Source: Fulvivirga kasyanovii
Lineage (GTDB): Bacteria; Bacteroidota; Bacteroidia; Cytophagales; Cyclobacteriaceae
Length of the DNA stretch: 37,379 bases
Reading direction: 5' to 3'
Assembly (NCBI RefSeq): GCF_009711405.1
Contig: NZ_SMLW01000678.1
Location: 34,564 to 71,942, forward strand
Shown here: one piece after another, positions 9,867 to 19,709 of the stretch
Numbering within the stretch: the stretch's first letter is position 1
Layout: every line of letters starts with the position of its first letter
Notes under the pieces: generated by a model
Told to the model about the DNA's origin: nothing
Database searches by the model: none
The model's input: only the letters and a program-made list of their open reading frames with translations
Position numbers and translations under genes: made by a program

Positions 9867-10622
9867 ATGCAGTTTAATATCACAAAGATCATTATCGTAG
9901 TTACAATTGCGGTTTTCGGATCATGTAAAACTCAGCATTTGCTTATGGAGCCCCGCGCAGAGCGTGATAACTCGCCGGCCGCTTTGGACAGTGTGTTCCT
10001 TTTTGACGCAAACTATGAGTACCGCATCCGAAAAGATGATAAAGTAAGTATCAGTGTATGGGGACAAGATGAACTCAGTGTAGGCTCACTGTACGGTATC
10101 TATAACTCTAATGAAGTATATGGCAAATGGCTGCTCGTAGATGCCGGAGGAAATATTGAATTGCCAAAACTGGGGACAATGAATGTGTTGAACAAAACAG
10201 TGATAGAAGTAAAACAAATTTTAAAGGGAAAGCTTTCAAAGTGGATAGTTAACCCTATTGTTGATGTAAGGGTACTGAACAAGCAAATTACTGTACTGGG
10301 CGAAGTCAGAGATCCAAAGGTAATACAAGTAGACAAGGATAATAACACTCTGCTTGAGGTTATAGCCAAATGTAGTGGGTTTGATTCATACGCTAATTTG
10401 AAATATGTGAAGATACTCAGACAGGCCGGTGAGGATGTTTATATAGCTAATATTAACCTTACCCGTTCCGGCCAGTACTTTTCCAGAAACATTCAGGTGC
10501 ATCCCGGTGATATCGTTATTGTACCGTCAAAAAGCCACAAAGAGTTTGACAAGCGGGTGTCAACTATCATTCCATTTACCACTACCATAACCGCAGCAGC
10601 CATACTAATGGGTGCACTATAA
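9867..10622 (+). CDS. Wza-like polysaccharide export outer-membrane lipoprotein
   Basis: A 251-residue lipoprotein: the signal peptide ends in a lipobox (VFGSC, Cys20). Residues about 50-140 match the polysaccharide export (Poly_export) domain with YRIRKDDKVSISVWG. An SLBB-type domain follows (ITVLGEVRDPKVIQV, then GDIVIVPSK). The C-terminus ends in a hydrophobic segment (FTTTITAAAILMGAL), as in the Bacteroidota versions that end in a membrane-spanning stretch. Known relatives form the outer-membrane exit pore for capsule or exopolysaccharide and work with a Wzc-type co-polymerase. That co-polymerase is encoded directly downstream, 4 nt away. It is shorter than E. coli Wza, as is usual for this phylum. 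Confidence 0.92.
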   Translation: MQFNITKIIIVVTIAVFGSCKTQHLLMEPRAERDNSPAALDSVFLFDANYEYRIRKDDKVSISVWGQDELSVGSLYGIYNSNEVYGKWLLVDAGGNIELPKLGTMNVLNKTVIEVKQILKGKLSKWIVNPIVDVRVLNKQITVLGEVRDPKVIQVDKDNNTLLEVIAKCSGFDSYANLKYVKILRQAGEDVYIANINLTRSGQYFSRNIQVHPGDIVIVPSKSHKEFDKRVSTIIPFTTTITAAAILMGAL

Positions 10623-10626
10623 AACT

Positions 10627-12834
10627 ATGCAAGAAAGCCTCAAAATAATACGACCATACTTCAGGGGACTCCCGCTTATCATAGCGGCGATGGTGAGTGG
10701 TTATTTGATAGCGTCCAAATACCTTAATTATGTAACTCCCATGTATGAAAGTACTACCAAGCTGAGGCTAGCCGACCTTAATGAAGGAATATCCAACAGC
10801 AATCTTTTCAAAGACTTTGATGTATTTGCCTCGACCAATAAAATCGCTGCGGAAATTGAAGTTCTTAAATCCCAGGTATTGCTAGAAAAGACGGTCAGCA
10901 AGTTAGATTTCAGTATAGAAACATACCGTGTGGGTAAAATCCGCTCTGTTGAGCTTTATCACCAGGCTCCCTTCCTGGTCCATGTTTCCGACCTTCCGGA
11001 AAGTTGCCTGGACAAAAGTTTTGATCTGAATATAACCGACAAGAAACATTATACACTCACTACACCCGACCGGCAGCTGGTCAGAGGAACGATGGGGGAT
11101 ACACTCAAAACCACCGCCGGATCATTCTACATTCGGTTAAATGACCAGTTGCTACGCGAAAACCCGCATTTGAAAATCATTGACCATTATCAGTTTCAGG
11201 TCCTGAGCAAGCAAAAACTGCTGGGACAGATTATGAAAAACCTTGATGTAATGGCGCTGGACAAAGATTTGGCCGTAATCAGAATAAGCTTTAAATCACC
11301 TTCTCCCGACAAAGCCTCAACCATGGCTAATAAACTGGCTGAAGTCTATATTCAGGATTATATAGATACCAAACATAAGCTCGCCAATATTACCGTCAAC
11401 TTTCTGGAAGACCAGATAGAGCTGGTCAATGAAAAGCTGACCAAAGCAGAAAACCAGATACAAGATTTCAGGGACAATAAAGGGATCACCAATATCCGTC
11501 AGGAAACGGAAACAGACATGCGAAAGATCTCGCAACTAAAAATCCAGCAAACAAATTTAAAAATGAGCTTAGAAGCCATTCAGGAACTGGAAGCTTATGT
11601 AAAGGAAGGAAAAGACCACTTTCTCGACCTGGCACCGAACTTTGAGGCATTTACTGACCTGCTATCCACAGAGATTGTGAAGAAGATCAAAGACCTGCAG
11701 GCAGAAAAGCGCGACCTGCTCCTCACCTATACTCCTGAAGACGACCGGGTGAAAGTGATAGACAGTAAAATCAAAGACCTGACCAGCTACCTCATAGAGA
11801 GCATCACCAATACCCGAAAAAACCTGGAAGTAAAGTATAACAAGCTAAGCACGGAAATTACAGCTTCTGAGCAGGTTTTTATTGGTGTTCCTGAAAAAGA
11901 AAAAAACCTGACCATAATGAAGCGTGAGTTTAACATTTATCAACAGACATACAACTTTCTCAATGAAAAGAAAATAGAAGCTGAAATAGCCCAGGCTGCC
12001 AGGATTGCCTTCCATAGGGTAATAACTCCTGCAGAAATATCCAAACAGCCCGTTTCTCCCAACGGGGCGATCATAAAAATCGTGTCGGCAATACTCGGTA
12101 TGTTTGCTACGGTACTTTTCATATTTGCTGTGCATAAACTGAAAGCCAAAGTGAATGACAAAAGTGCCATAGAGACCAGCTCTCTGATTCCTATAGCCGC
12201 ACTTACACCAAAACTTAAAGACCGCAATACTGCCGAAGAGCATTTCCAGAAAGTAGCAGCTCAACTGGAGATTAAGGGGCTTATAAGCAAAAAGGACCTT
12301 ATCTGTCTCAGCTCATTCAGGCCAAAGGAAGGAGCCGTCTTCAACTCACTAAACCTGGCAAGGGCAATATCTTACCAGGAAAGAAAAGTACTGCTTATAG
12401 ATGTGGCGGATGACCTGAAGCTTGCCACTTTACCGGCTGGTGAAATTCAACAACTTTCAGACCATCTGTATATCACGGGCTTGAATAATGATGACTACAA
12501 GCGCTTCTCCAAAGATAAGCTAAAGACCGCCATTGCAAACCTCAATCAGCCATTTGATCTTACGCTAATACTTAATGCGCAGCTGGGCACGCAGATGTCC
12601 CTGCTCATGATGGACCTGTCAACCACAAACCTTATTGTGCTCGACTCCCGGTTAACACCGGAAAAAAGGATTATAGAAGCTGACCTGATGAAACAAGAAT
12701 ATGACCTGCCCAATGTGCATTTTTTGCTTAACAGAAATGGCTATACCCCCAGTATTTTCAGTGAAGTCGCCCTTTGTCTTCTGAGGACAGTAAATTTCAT
12801 AAAAGGCAAAATAAACAAAATTAAACAATCATGA
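10627..12834 (+). CDS. Wzc-like polysaccharide co-polymerase with degenerate BY-kinase domain
   Basis: 735 residues from the ATG at 10627. An ATG at 10612 is also possible but overlaps the previous gene. There is an N-terminal Wzz domain with a first membrane span (about 16-33), a long periplasmic coiled-coil region (about 255-430), a GNVR-like segment before a second span (about 478-500), and a cytoplasmic ATPase-like domain (about 540-735). In active tyrosine autokinases the Walker A reads GEGKST; here the aligned stretch is PKEGAVFNS, without the lysine and Ser/Thr. Walker A' VLLID is partly kept. The Walker B position reads LTLILNAQ rather than a hydrophobic run ending in Asp. No tyrosine cluster is present at the C-terminus. 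It probably controls chain length and export as a scaffold without kinase activity. Its stop overlaps the flippase start (ATGA at 12831). Confidence 0.9.
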   Translation: MQESLKIIRPYFRGLPLIIAAMVSGYLIASKYLNYVTPMYESTTKLRLADLNEGISNSNLFKDFDVFASTNKIAAEIEVLKSQVLLEKTVSKLDFSIETYRVGKIRSVELYHQAPFLVHVSDLPESCLDKSFDLNITDKKHYTLTTPDRQLVRGTMGDTLKTTAGSFYIRLNDQLLRENPHLKIIDHYQFQVLSKQKLLGQIMKNLDVMALDKDLAVIRISFKSPSPDKASTMANKLAEVYIQDYIDTKHKLANITVNFLEDQIELVNEKLTKAENQIQDFRDNKGITNIRQETETDMRKISQLKIQQTNLKMSLEAIQELEAYVKEGKDHFLDLAPNFEAFTDLLSTEIVKKIKDLQAEKRDLLLTYTPEDDRVKVIDSKIKDLTSYLIESITNTRKNLEVKYNKLSTEITASEQVFIGVPEKEKNLTIMKREFNIYQQTYNFLNEKKIEAEIAQAARIAFHRVITPAEISKQPVSPNGAIIKIVSAILGMFATVLFIFAVHKLKAKVNDKSAIETSSLIPIAALTPKLKDRNTAEEHFQKVAAQLEIKGLISKKDLICLSSFRPKEGAVFNSLNLARAISYQERKVLLIDVADDLKLATLPAGEIQQLSDHLYITGLNNDDYKRFSKDKLKTAIANLNQPFDLTLILNAQLGTQMSLLMMDLSTTNLIVLDSRLTPEKRIIEADLMKQEYDLPNVHFLLNRNGYTPSIFSEVALCLLRTVNFIKGKINKIKQS

Positions 12835-14066
12835 TAAACCACCTCCTGAAAAGCAAGAAAACATGGGTTTTGGCAGACCAGGCAGTGTTTAGCGGTACCA
12901 GCTTTCTTACCACCATCATGTTGGCACGCACACTGGATGCAATGGCTTTCGGCCTATTTGCCTCAATAGTTGTGTTCATTTATCTGGCCATCAGTATGAT
13001 CAGTGCACTGATCATTCAGCCTTTTCAGGTGACTTTGAGTGTAGTGCGTCACAGGACCGGTTACTTATCATTTATCTTCTGGGCACAGCTATTAACAGTC
13101 ATTGCCCTAATAGGCCTTGTATTTATAGCATTTAAGATCAGTACCCCCTTACTAAACAATTACATACAGCTGCAGGTAGAGATCATATGTTTTACCACGG
13201 GTTTCATATTTCAGGATTTCTTCCGAAAGCTTCTTCTTGCTCAATCACAGGTGAAAAAGGCTTTTATGTATGACATGCTCACAGCCATGCTTCATATATG
13301 CGTTTTAGGGTACGCTCTGGTCTATAAAAGTCCGGGCCTCGGTACATTGCTGCTCCTATTGTCAGCAGGCTACATGCCCACCCTGCTGGCCGTCACTATT
13401 AGTATGCGTCCCTTTCCATGCCACTCCCAAAAATGGAAATCATACTTAATTACTCATATTCAACAAGGCAAATGGCTTTTTATGAGTGCACTTGTACAAT
13501 GGTGGTCAGGTAATCTTTTTGTAGTAGCTTCGGGTATCTTTCTGGGAATTGAAGCCCTGGGAGCTTTCAGGCTTGTGCAATCATTGTTTGGAGTACTCAA
13601 TGTATTACTTCAGGCTTTCGAAAACTACGCTCTGCCTCAAACTTCGCGATTGCTGACACGATCACCCGAACTTGCAAAGTCATACCTCAGAAGGATCAGC
13701 TCCAGGTCTGCTGTTTTCTTCGGAGCACTGCTTGTTCTTATTTTTCTGTTCTCCACTGAGATTATCACGCTGGCCGGAGGTATGCAGTATGCCAGGTTTG
13801 CCTATGTGGTGAAAGGGATGGCTATCTTGTACCTGATTATCTTTCTGGGATATCCTACCCGCATGGCCATCAGGGCTATGGTACTCAACAGGCATTTCTT
13901 TCTGGGTTATGTTATTTCTCTGATCATAGGGCTTGTATCATTTCAATACCTGCTGGAGCAGTATCAACTAATGGGTGCCCTGGCAGGCCTTATGATGTCT
14001 CAGCTCGCATTACTTACTTTTTGGCAACTTATTTTAAGAAAAAACAACTTTTTATTATGGAAATAA
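12831..14066 (+). CDS. Wzx-like polysaccharide flippase (PST/MATE-type membrane protein)
   Basis: 411 residues, almost entirely hydrophobic with roughly 11-12 membrane spans. The N-terminus (WVLADQAVFSGTSFLTTIMLAR) is typical of lipopolysaccharide or capsule flippases of the MVF/MATE fold. Known members move undecaprenyl-diphosphate-linked repeat units across the inner membrane. The assignment is supported by its position between the co-polymerase, the polymerase and several glycosyltransferases. It starts in an ATGA overlap with the co-polymerase stop, and its last 10 nt overlap the next gene. The exact substrate cannot be read from the sequence. Confidence 0.82.
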   Translation: MINHLLKSKKTWVLADQAVFSGTSFLTTIMLARTLDAMAFGLFASIVVFIYLAISMISALIIQPFQVTLSVVRHRTGYLSFIFWAQLLTVIALIGLVFIAFKISTPLLNNYIQLQVEIICFTTGFIFQDFFRKLLLAQSQVKKAFMYDMLTAMLHICVLGYALVYKSPGLGTLLLLLSAGYMPTLLAVTISMRPFPCHSQKWKSYLITHIQQGKWLFMSALVQWWSGNLFVVASGIFLGIEALGAFRLVQSLFGVLNVLLQAFENYALPQTSRLLTRSPELAKSYLRRISSRSAVFFGALLVLIFLFSTEIITLAGGMQYARFAYVVKGMAILYLIIFLGYPTRMAIRAMVLNRHFFLGYVISLIIGLVSFQYLLEQYQLMGALAGLMMSQLALLTFWQLILRKNNFLLWK

Positions 14067-15163
14067 TTCACCTCATACTAGGAAAAGCTAACCCCGAACG
14101 AATGAACGGGGTAAATAAAGTAGTCTATCAACTTGCCACGAGGCAGGCGGCAGCGGGTAAGAAAGTTGCAGTTTGGGGAATCACCAAAAAAACTGATCAT
14201 AACTACGGCGAACGTATTTTTACAACCGAACTTTTCCAGGCCAGAAGGAACCCTTTCAAAGTAGACAAATCACTTAAAGCTGCTATAAAACAGAAAAAAG
14301 ACAAGGCGGTATTCCACCTTCATGGTGGATGGATACCCGCCTATGCCCCTTTGTCCGCCTGGTTTCATAAACATCAAATCCCCTTTGTACTCACTCCCCA
14401 CGGAGCATACAACACTGTAGCCATGCAAAGAAGCCCATGGATGAAGAAACTCTACTTCCGATTCTTTGAAAAAAAATTACTGGATCGGGCACACCGGGTT
14501 CATTCTATCGGAGAAAGTGAAGTAGATGGGCTGGAGTCTATTTATCCTAATACCAAATCTTTCCTTTTGCCTTATGGTTTTGTTGCACCTGATTCACCTC
14601 AAAAGCCCAAAACTGATGATGAGTTCATTATCGGGTTTGTGGGCCGGCTTGATATCTATACCAAAGGACTTGACCTAATCATAGATGCTTTCGCTGAATT
14701 TCAGCAAAAGAACCGTCAGGCAAAGTTATGGATAGTTGGCGACAGTAACGAAAAGGAGGTGCTCGTGAAAATGATAGACAGGAAAAACCTAAAGCATGTA
14801 ACACTTTGGGGGAGCAAATATGGCAATGACAAAGACGAGTTGATGCGACAAATGCATGTATTTGTGCACCCCTCCCGCAATGAAGGCCTTCCTTCCGCAG
14901 TGCTTGAGGCATGTAGCATGGGTATACCCGCCATCGTATCAAGAGCCACCAATGTAGGAAATTATATTACCAGCTTCAAATCAGGATATTGTATTAATAA
15001 TGAAAATCCCGCGGCCCTTACTGATGCCTTGCAAAAACTGTATTATAAGCAGCAGGCAGGGCAAATCAGTAGTTTATCCGCCAATGCCAGGGCTATGGTG
15101 CGCGAAGTATTTGACTGGAATACGCTTGTTGAAAAATTTGACACACTATATAGGCTAGCATGA
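14057..15163 (+). CDS. GT4-family glycosyltransferase
   Basis: 368 residues with a GT-B fold pattern. The N-terminal domain contains HLHGGW (about 88) and TPHGAYN. The C-terminal Rossmann domain opens with GFVGRLDIYTKGLDL (about 195). The donor-binding EX7E motif is EGLPSAVLE (Glu276 and Glu284), followed by CSMGIPAIVS. The frame is open to 14021, but a start at 14057 (MEIIHLILGKANPERMNG) matches the family N-terminus and gives only a 10-nt overlap with the flippase. It would transfer a sugar from a nucleotide-sugar to the growing lipid-linked repeat unit at the cytoplasmic membrane. Sugar and linkage are unknown. Its stop overlaps the polymerase start (ATGA at 15160). Confidence 0.9.
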   Translation: MEIIHLILGKANPERMNGVNKVVYQLATRQAAAGKKVAVWGITKKTDHNYGERIFTTELFQARRNPFKVDKSLKAAIKQKKDKAVFHLHGGWIPAYAPLSAWFHKHQIPFVLTPHGAYNTVAMQRSPWMKKLYFRFFEKKLLDRAHRVHSIGESEVDGLESIYPNTKSFLLPYGFVAPDSPQKPKTDDEFIIGFVGRLDIYTKGLDLIIDAFAEFQQKNRQAKLWIVGDSNEKEVLVKMIDRKNLKHVTLWGSKYGNDKDELMRQMHVFVHPSRNEGLPSAVLEACSMGIPAIVSRATNVGNYITSFKSGYCINNENPAALTDALQKLYYKQQAGQISSLSANARAMVREVFDWNTLVEKFDTLYRLA

Positions 15164-16527
15164 TTGCCCGGGCAATAAATACTGACCATAGGAGATTTTT
15201 AGTAAGAACAGACTGGTACTTACTAGTCCTGCTCTTTTTGATGATCGCCTGTTTTTTTACCTGGAGTGAAAATGTGATGATCACTCGGGCAATCAAGGTG
15301 GTCGGCCGGATGGGAGTGTTACTTGGCTCCTACATCATGTATCGTCGCATAATTCAATATGGAGCTGTTGATGCGCTGACAGGTCAGAATTTGCTGGCCC
15401 CGGTGCTGTATGGAGGTTATCTTTTGTTGGGTTTTGCTTCATTCATGTGGAGTACCAATGTCGGCTACAGTGCGCTTCAGTGGTTCATGACTTCTCAAAC
15501 ACTAGTCTTCTGTTATTTTTTCATCAAAAGTCTCTATTTGCTTGACGAGTACTTCCCCGGACACCCCACACGCCTTTATAACCTGCTGGGCAACTCCTCA
15601 TTTGCCTTATTGCTCATATTTGTTATAGGAATGTGGACCGCTCCCGATGTTTTCTTTCGTATGACCCATGGTGGAGAAGAGGCACGGCTTGGTGGATACT
15701 TAATGAACCCCAATGAACTGGGCATGCTGGCAGGTATAGGAGTCGCCGGCCTGCTCTTTGACCTTAAAAGGGATCATAAAAGAGGGTGGACCATATTTAA
15801 GCTGATCATACTTTTTTATGCGCTCTATGCTACAGGTTCAAGATCTTCGCTTATTGGTGCTTTGCTTATTATCGGGTTCCATGTCAGGCAATCTTCCAAT
15901 AAAAAGCTTAAAGCACTTATTTTTGCAGGCATGCTCCTTGTCACCCCCGTAGCAGTGCATAAGGTGATCTTAAAAGATGGAGATACCAGTCGGCTGGAAG
16001 AGATCATGAGCATGACAGGTCGTCTCCCCTTCTGGAAAGCCCTGATCAATGAAGGCCTGCCTAGGGAGCCCCTGCTTGGCTTCGGCTTTATGAGGATCGA
16101 CTACAAAGAGTATTTTCAAAGCGCCCACACTTACCCGGGTAAAATGACCCATAATACCTTTATGCAAGTGCTCATGAACCTGGGATTTGTAGGCATAACC
16201 ATCGTCACCTTCCAGATGATTTTCACCTTCAGAGGTATATTCAGAGAAAATGAAGAGAAAAAGCTAATGCTCCTGAGCTTGCTGATCCCTCTCATTATCA
16301 ATTCACTTACTGAATTCGGGATTTTTGGGGAATCCAATTACGGCATACTCTTCTATCAGTTGGTCATCGTTTATATCTGCTTTAAAAGAGGCCCTGCACT
16401 CACACCGAAGCAGAGGATACATTTAATGAAAAGGCGGCCTGAACTACACCTTACCGCCGGTACGGATTCCACTCAAATGACGGCTATTCCATATTCTGGA
16501 AATATTAATATAGTCAAAACCCAATAA
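15160..16527 (+). CDS. O-antigen polymerase/ligase-like membrane protein (Wzy/WaaL family)
   Basis: 455 residues with about 10-12 membrane spans. The Wzy_C/O-antigen ligase signature region includes GGYLMNPNELGMLAGIG, then YATGSRSSLIGALL, a periplasmic loop with GRLPFWKALINEG...LLGFGF, and THNTFMQVLMNLGFVG. Members join undecaprenyl-linked repeat units into a polymer or ligate polymer to lipid A. In this locus, with a Wzx-like flippase and Wzc/Wza-like export proteins, a polymerase (Wzy) role is the better inference. The last about 45 residues are hydrophilic and low in conservation. A 72-nt gap separates it from the next gene, the first clear break in the tightly packed operon. Confidence 0.85.
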   Translation: MIARAINTDHRRFLVRTDWYLLVLLFLMIACFFTWSENVMITRAIKVVGRMGVLLGSYIMYRRIIQYGAVDALTGQNLLAPVLYGGYLLLGFASFMWSTNVGYSALQWFMTSQTLVFCYFFIKSLYLLDEYFPGHPTRLYNLLGNSSFALLLIFVIGMWTAPDVFFRMTHGGEEARLGGYLMNPNELGMLAGIGVAGLLFDLKRDHKRGWTIFKLIILFYALYATGSRSSLIGALLIIGFHVRQSSNKKLKALIFAGMLLVTPVAVHKVILKDGDTSRLEEIMSMTGRLPFWKALINEGLPREPLLGFGFMRIDYKEYFQSAHTYPGKMTHNTFMQVLMNLGFVGITIVTFQMIFTFRGIFRENEEKKLMLLSLLIPLIINSLTEFGIFGESNYGILFYQLVIVYICFKRGPALTPKQRIHLMKRRPELHLTAGTDSTQMTAIPYSGNINIVKTQ

Positions 16528-16599
16528 GATACTATATATCAGCGATTTACAATAAATGGCAATGGTTTTGGAAATAATGAAAGTAAAAAATTAAACCAG

Positions 16600-18996
16600 A
16601 TGCTGACAGTTTTTAAGAAATTTGGATATTCCGCAGAATCGTCCGCTTCAGCAGGCGAAAAATTAGAATTAATCATTATCAACAATCCCGATGGCTCTCC
16701 CCGTTGGGTTTGTCCCACAAAGGCTAAAAAGCCGTATTTTTTAAAATTCTATAATATCTCTGGCCTTAAATCCACGCTTTTTGCCATAGCCTGTAAAGTA
16801 ATTTTTTTTGTTGGTCTACAACGCATGCTTTTCAAAACCTCAACAATCTATTTGAAGCGTATAGCCAAAGATACGCCTATTGATTTTATTCAAGATAACT
16901 GGGCCATTTTTACAGGAACTCCGGGCCCAAACAACAAAATGTTACTATATCATACGGCCAATTCCCACTCATATTTCTTCAAAATTGCAAATACACCCAA
17001 AGCAGCACAGCTCATTACTAATGAATGTGATTCCCTGAAAAAACTTATTGGGCTACACATGTCTGAGTTTACTATTCCCCGGACCAGGCAGGTTTCAGGC
17101 CATGTACTTCAACAGGAGGATTTATCTGCGGGCGGCTTGAGAAGCAATACTCTTACGGAATATCATCTGAATGCCTTGAACGAACTCTGCAGCAAAACTG
17201 CGTATGATGTTGCCTTAGAGCAAACAGGCTTATTATCACATTCAATGGATACACTCAACAACCTTAGCGATGACCGTTTACCCAAAGGCCTGATAAAAAA
17301 ACTTAAAACCCTCGCAGGTTTGATCAGGATAAAGAATATCAGACAATGCTTAAGCCATGGAGATTTCACTCCCTGGAATATGTACATTAACAAAGGCATG
17401 CTTTCCATTTATGACTGGGAGCTAGCTGGTGACATGCCCTTGGGTTTTGATACCTTTCATTTTATCATCCAAAAAGAAATTCTCATCAATCGTAAACCAT
17501 GGACAAAGATAAAGCAAGAGATAACTCAGGTAGCGGCGACACAGGCCTTCAGCCATTGGATAGGAGAACAAAAAGCTACATGGACAGAATACCTGAAACT
17601 GTATCTGCTGATCAACACAACCAAATATCTTGAAATATACAGTACTCAGGAAATTTGGCATACCCAGGTGGAATGGCTGCTCAATACCTGGAACGATGCT
17701 ATTTCAGATGTATTGCAACCAGAGCTGACTAACAGGAAGCTACTCATTCTGGACACCTTTGACCATATGGCTAATAAGCGATATGCAACCATAAAATTCA
17801 CTAAAAATGAGCCTGAGAAGCTCTCCGAAAATGCTGATATAGATATGTGTTTTGAGAAAAACAATCTGGATGACACTATCTCTTTCTATAAAAATCATTC
17901 CTTGGTCTCCCGTGTATCAGTAATCAAAAAATCCTTTATGGCTACCGTTAATATCTTCATAAAAGACGGATCTGTATTGTGCCTTGATCTAATCTGGAAG
18001 TTTAAAAGAAAGGGTACCGTGTTTATGCAAGCCTCAGAGGTTCTGGAAAGGGCAGTCAAAAACGACTTCGGCATTAAGTGCATGCATGAACATGATGAAG
18101 CCCGGTTTATTGGCCTGTTTTACGGATTAAATAATAAACTTATTCCTGCCAGATACCGGCCAAGAATGACATCATTACGCCATACCGGTAACCTAATAGA
18201 CATAGTGCTCTACAAAAGTTCCATACAGGGGAAAGTCCGGCCTGACAGGCTTCTTGGAATACTCAGCGGACAAAAAGCCAATGACGGGTTTGCATGGATA
18301 TTAAATCATATAGAATATCTGCTGGATGCAGTCAAGGAAGTTATTTTATCAAAGGGCATGACCATCACTTTCAGCGGGGTAGATGGGGCTGGTAAATCTA
18401 CTGTTATAGAACAAACCAGGCAGATCATAGAAAAGAGACTAAGAAAGCGCGTAGTAGTTTTGCGCCACAGACCATCAGTACTACCTATACTCAGTGTCTG
18501 GACAAAAGGCAAGGCAAAAGCCGAGCAAGACGCTGTCAACTCCCTTCCACGCCAGGGCAATAATAAAAACGCACTAAGCTCTGCCATACGTTTTGCCTAC
18601 TACTATACCGATTACTTATTTGGCCAGTTTTATGTCTATTTCAAATATATAAGACGCGGGTTTGTGGTCATTTACGACCGCTACTATTTTGACTTCATCA
18701 ACGATGGAAAAAGAAGTAATATTGAGCTACCTCAACATATTACAAGGTTTGGTTATAATTTTTTAATGAAACCTGACCTCAATTTTTTCTTATACGCCAC
18801 CCCTGATATTATTCTGGAAAGAAAGCAGGAGCTGGATGAAGATGCCATTATTGACTTAACCTCCCGATACAAAACACTTTTTGAGCATCTGGACAAACAA
18901 GGGTACCGCCGCCGCTACTATGCTGTAGAGAATATTATCCTGGGCAGAACGATAAACTACATCATACAGAAAACCATATTAAGAGCCGCCTCATGA
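16600..18996 (+). CDS. Three-module protein: APH-like kinase, nucleotidyltransferase-like, thymidylate kinase-like
   Basis: 798 residues. Residues about 80-370 resemble the aminoglycoside/choline phosphotransferase fold, with catalytic HGDFTPWNM (253-261) and IYDWELAGD (Asp272). The middle (about 385-560) looks like a nucleotidyltransferase: NADIDMCF gives an Asp-X-Asp pair (413, 415), and LDLIWKF holds a third Asp (463). The C-terminus (about 585-798) is P-loop, thymidylate-kinase-like: [12 protein letters not shown] (Lys599) and [10 protein letters not shown] (about 690). Separate APH-like and TMK-like proteins are known in polysaccharide loci, generally with unproven function; joined in one chain they suggest sequential phosphorylation or nucleotide transfer on a glycan or lipid precursor. 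That is inference. A housekeeping Tmk role is unlikely because TMKs are about 210 residues. Its stop overlaps the acyltransferase start (ATGA at 18993). Confidence 0.8.
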   Translation: MLTVFKKFGYSAESSASAGEKLELIIINNPDGSPRWVCPTKAKKPYFLKFYNISGLKSTLFAIACKVIFFVGLQRMLFKTSTIYLKRIAKDTPIDFIQDNWAIFTGTPGPNNKMLLYHTANSHSYFFKIANTPKAAQLITNECDSLKKLIGLHMSEFTIPRTRQVSGHVLQQEDLSAGGLRSNTLTEYHLNALNELCSKTAYDVALEQTGLLSHSMDTLNNLSDDRLPKGLIKKLKTLAGLIRIKNIRQCLSHGDFTPWNMYINKGMLSIYDWELAGDMPLGFDTFHFIIQKEILINRKPWTKIKQEITQVAATQAFSHWIGEQKATWTEYLKLYLLINTTKYLEIYSTQEIWHTQVEWLLNTWNDAISDVLQPELTNRKLLILDTFDHMANKRYATIKFTKNEPEKLSENADIDMCFEKNNLDDTISFYKNHSLVSRVSVIKKSFMATVNIFIKDGSVLCLDLIWKFKRKGTVFMQASEVLERAVKNDFGIKCMHEHDEARFIGLFYGLNNKLIPARYRPRMTSLRHTGNLIDIVLYKSSIQGKVRPDRLLGILSGQKANDGFAWILNHIEYLLDAVKEVILSKGMTITFSGVDGAGKSTVIEQTRQIIEKRLRKRVVVLRHRPSVLPILSVWTKGKAKAEQDAVNSLPRQGNNKNALSSAIRFAYYYTDYLFGQFYVYFKYIRRGFVVIYDRYYFDFINDGKRSNIELPQHITRFGYNFLMKPDLNFFLYATPDIILERKQELDEDAIIDLTSRYKTLFEHLDKQGYRRRYYAVENIILGRTINYIIQKTILRAAS

Positions 18997-19709
18997 AAAA
19001 GCTAATAGAATGCATTATACAAAAAAGAAACCCTCATTTCAGGTTTGATGAAAAGCTGAATACATCTGCGCTCCTTCAGTTCGTATGGATCCAGGTGTGG
19101 AGTGTATTGCGATCCGTCACTCTCCTTTTGAGTTTTAAAAAACCAAAAATGGCTTTACTGGGCAAAGGGGTAAAACTATTTAATACTCCTAAAATTAACT
19201 TTGGAAAGTTTATGAAACTCGGAGATCATGTTTATCTCAGTGCATTGGCGACCGAAGGGATAGTGTTGGGCGATAATGTAGGCATTGGGGCATTTAGCCG
19301 GGTTATCGTATCAACATCACTAAACAACCTCGGCAGCTACATTAAAATAGGTAATAATGTCGGTATAGGTGAATATGCGTACCTGGGCGGTGCCGGTGGC
19401 CTGCAGATCGGTGACGACTGCATCATAGGCCAGTACTTTAGCTGCCATCCTGAAAACCATATTTATGATAATCCCGAATCGCTTATTCGCCACCAGGGTA
19501 CCACACGCAAGGGGATCTCTATCGGCCCCAATTGCTGGATCGGAAGCAAAGTAACTGTCCTGGACGGTGTGGAAATAGGAAGTGGTTGTGTGATAGCTGC
19601 CGGAGCGGTAGTCACCAGGTCTTTTCCGCCAAACAGCATCATCGGCGGAGTTCCTGCCAGACTGATCAAAAAGAGAGAGCAAAAATTCCAATTAACCCGA
19701 TCCGCATGA
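18993..19709 (+). CDS. Left-handed beta-helix (hexapeptide) O-acyltransferase
   Basis: 238 residues, rich in hexapeptide-repeat turns: [46 protein letters not shown], and the closing [20 protein letters not shown]. The C-terminus has the typical [13 protein letters not shown]. This family uses acetyl-CoA or another acyl-CoA to acylate sugars; HPENHIY carries a likely catalytic histidine. In the operon it probably O-acetylates a sugar of the repeat unit. The first 60 residues are less conserved. It is bounded by ATGA overlaps on both sides, which suggests translational coupling with the fused kinase upstream and the glycosyltransferase downstream. Confidence 0.9.
   Translation: MKKLIECIIQKRNPHFRFDEKLNTSALLQFVWIQVWSVLRSVTLLLSFKKPKMALLGKGVKLFNTPKINFGKFMKLGDHVYLSALATEGIVLGDNVGIGAFSRVIVSTSLNNLGSYIKIGNNVGIGEYAYLGGAGGLQIGDDCIIGQYFSCHPENHIYDNPESLIRHQGTTRKGISIGPNCWIGSKVTVLDGVEIGSGCVIAAGAVVTRSFPPNSIIGGVPARLIKKREQKFQLTRSA

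Noticed and set aside
11845-12264. 139-codon minus-strand ORF under the Wzc-like gene
   Set aside because: It is antisense to the conserved membrane span and coiled coil, Cys/Tyr/Phe-rich, and not protein-like.
18340-18996. Housekeeping thymidylate kinase (tmk)
   Set aside because: The TMK-like part is the C-terminal third of a 798-residue fusion within a polysaccharide operon, so a role in dTTP synthesis is unlikely.
19532-19705. N-terminal extension of the GT4 gene at 19706
   Set aside because: It overlaps the acyltransferase in another frame and its residues are Cys/Arg/Ser-rich and unlike the family. The ATG at 19706 in an ATGA overlap fits the operon pattern.
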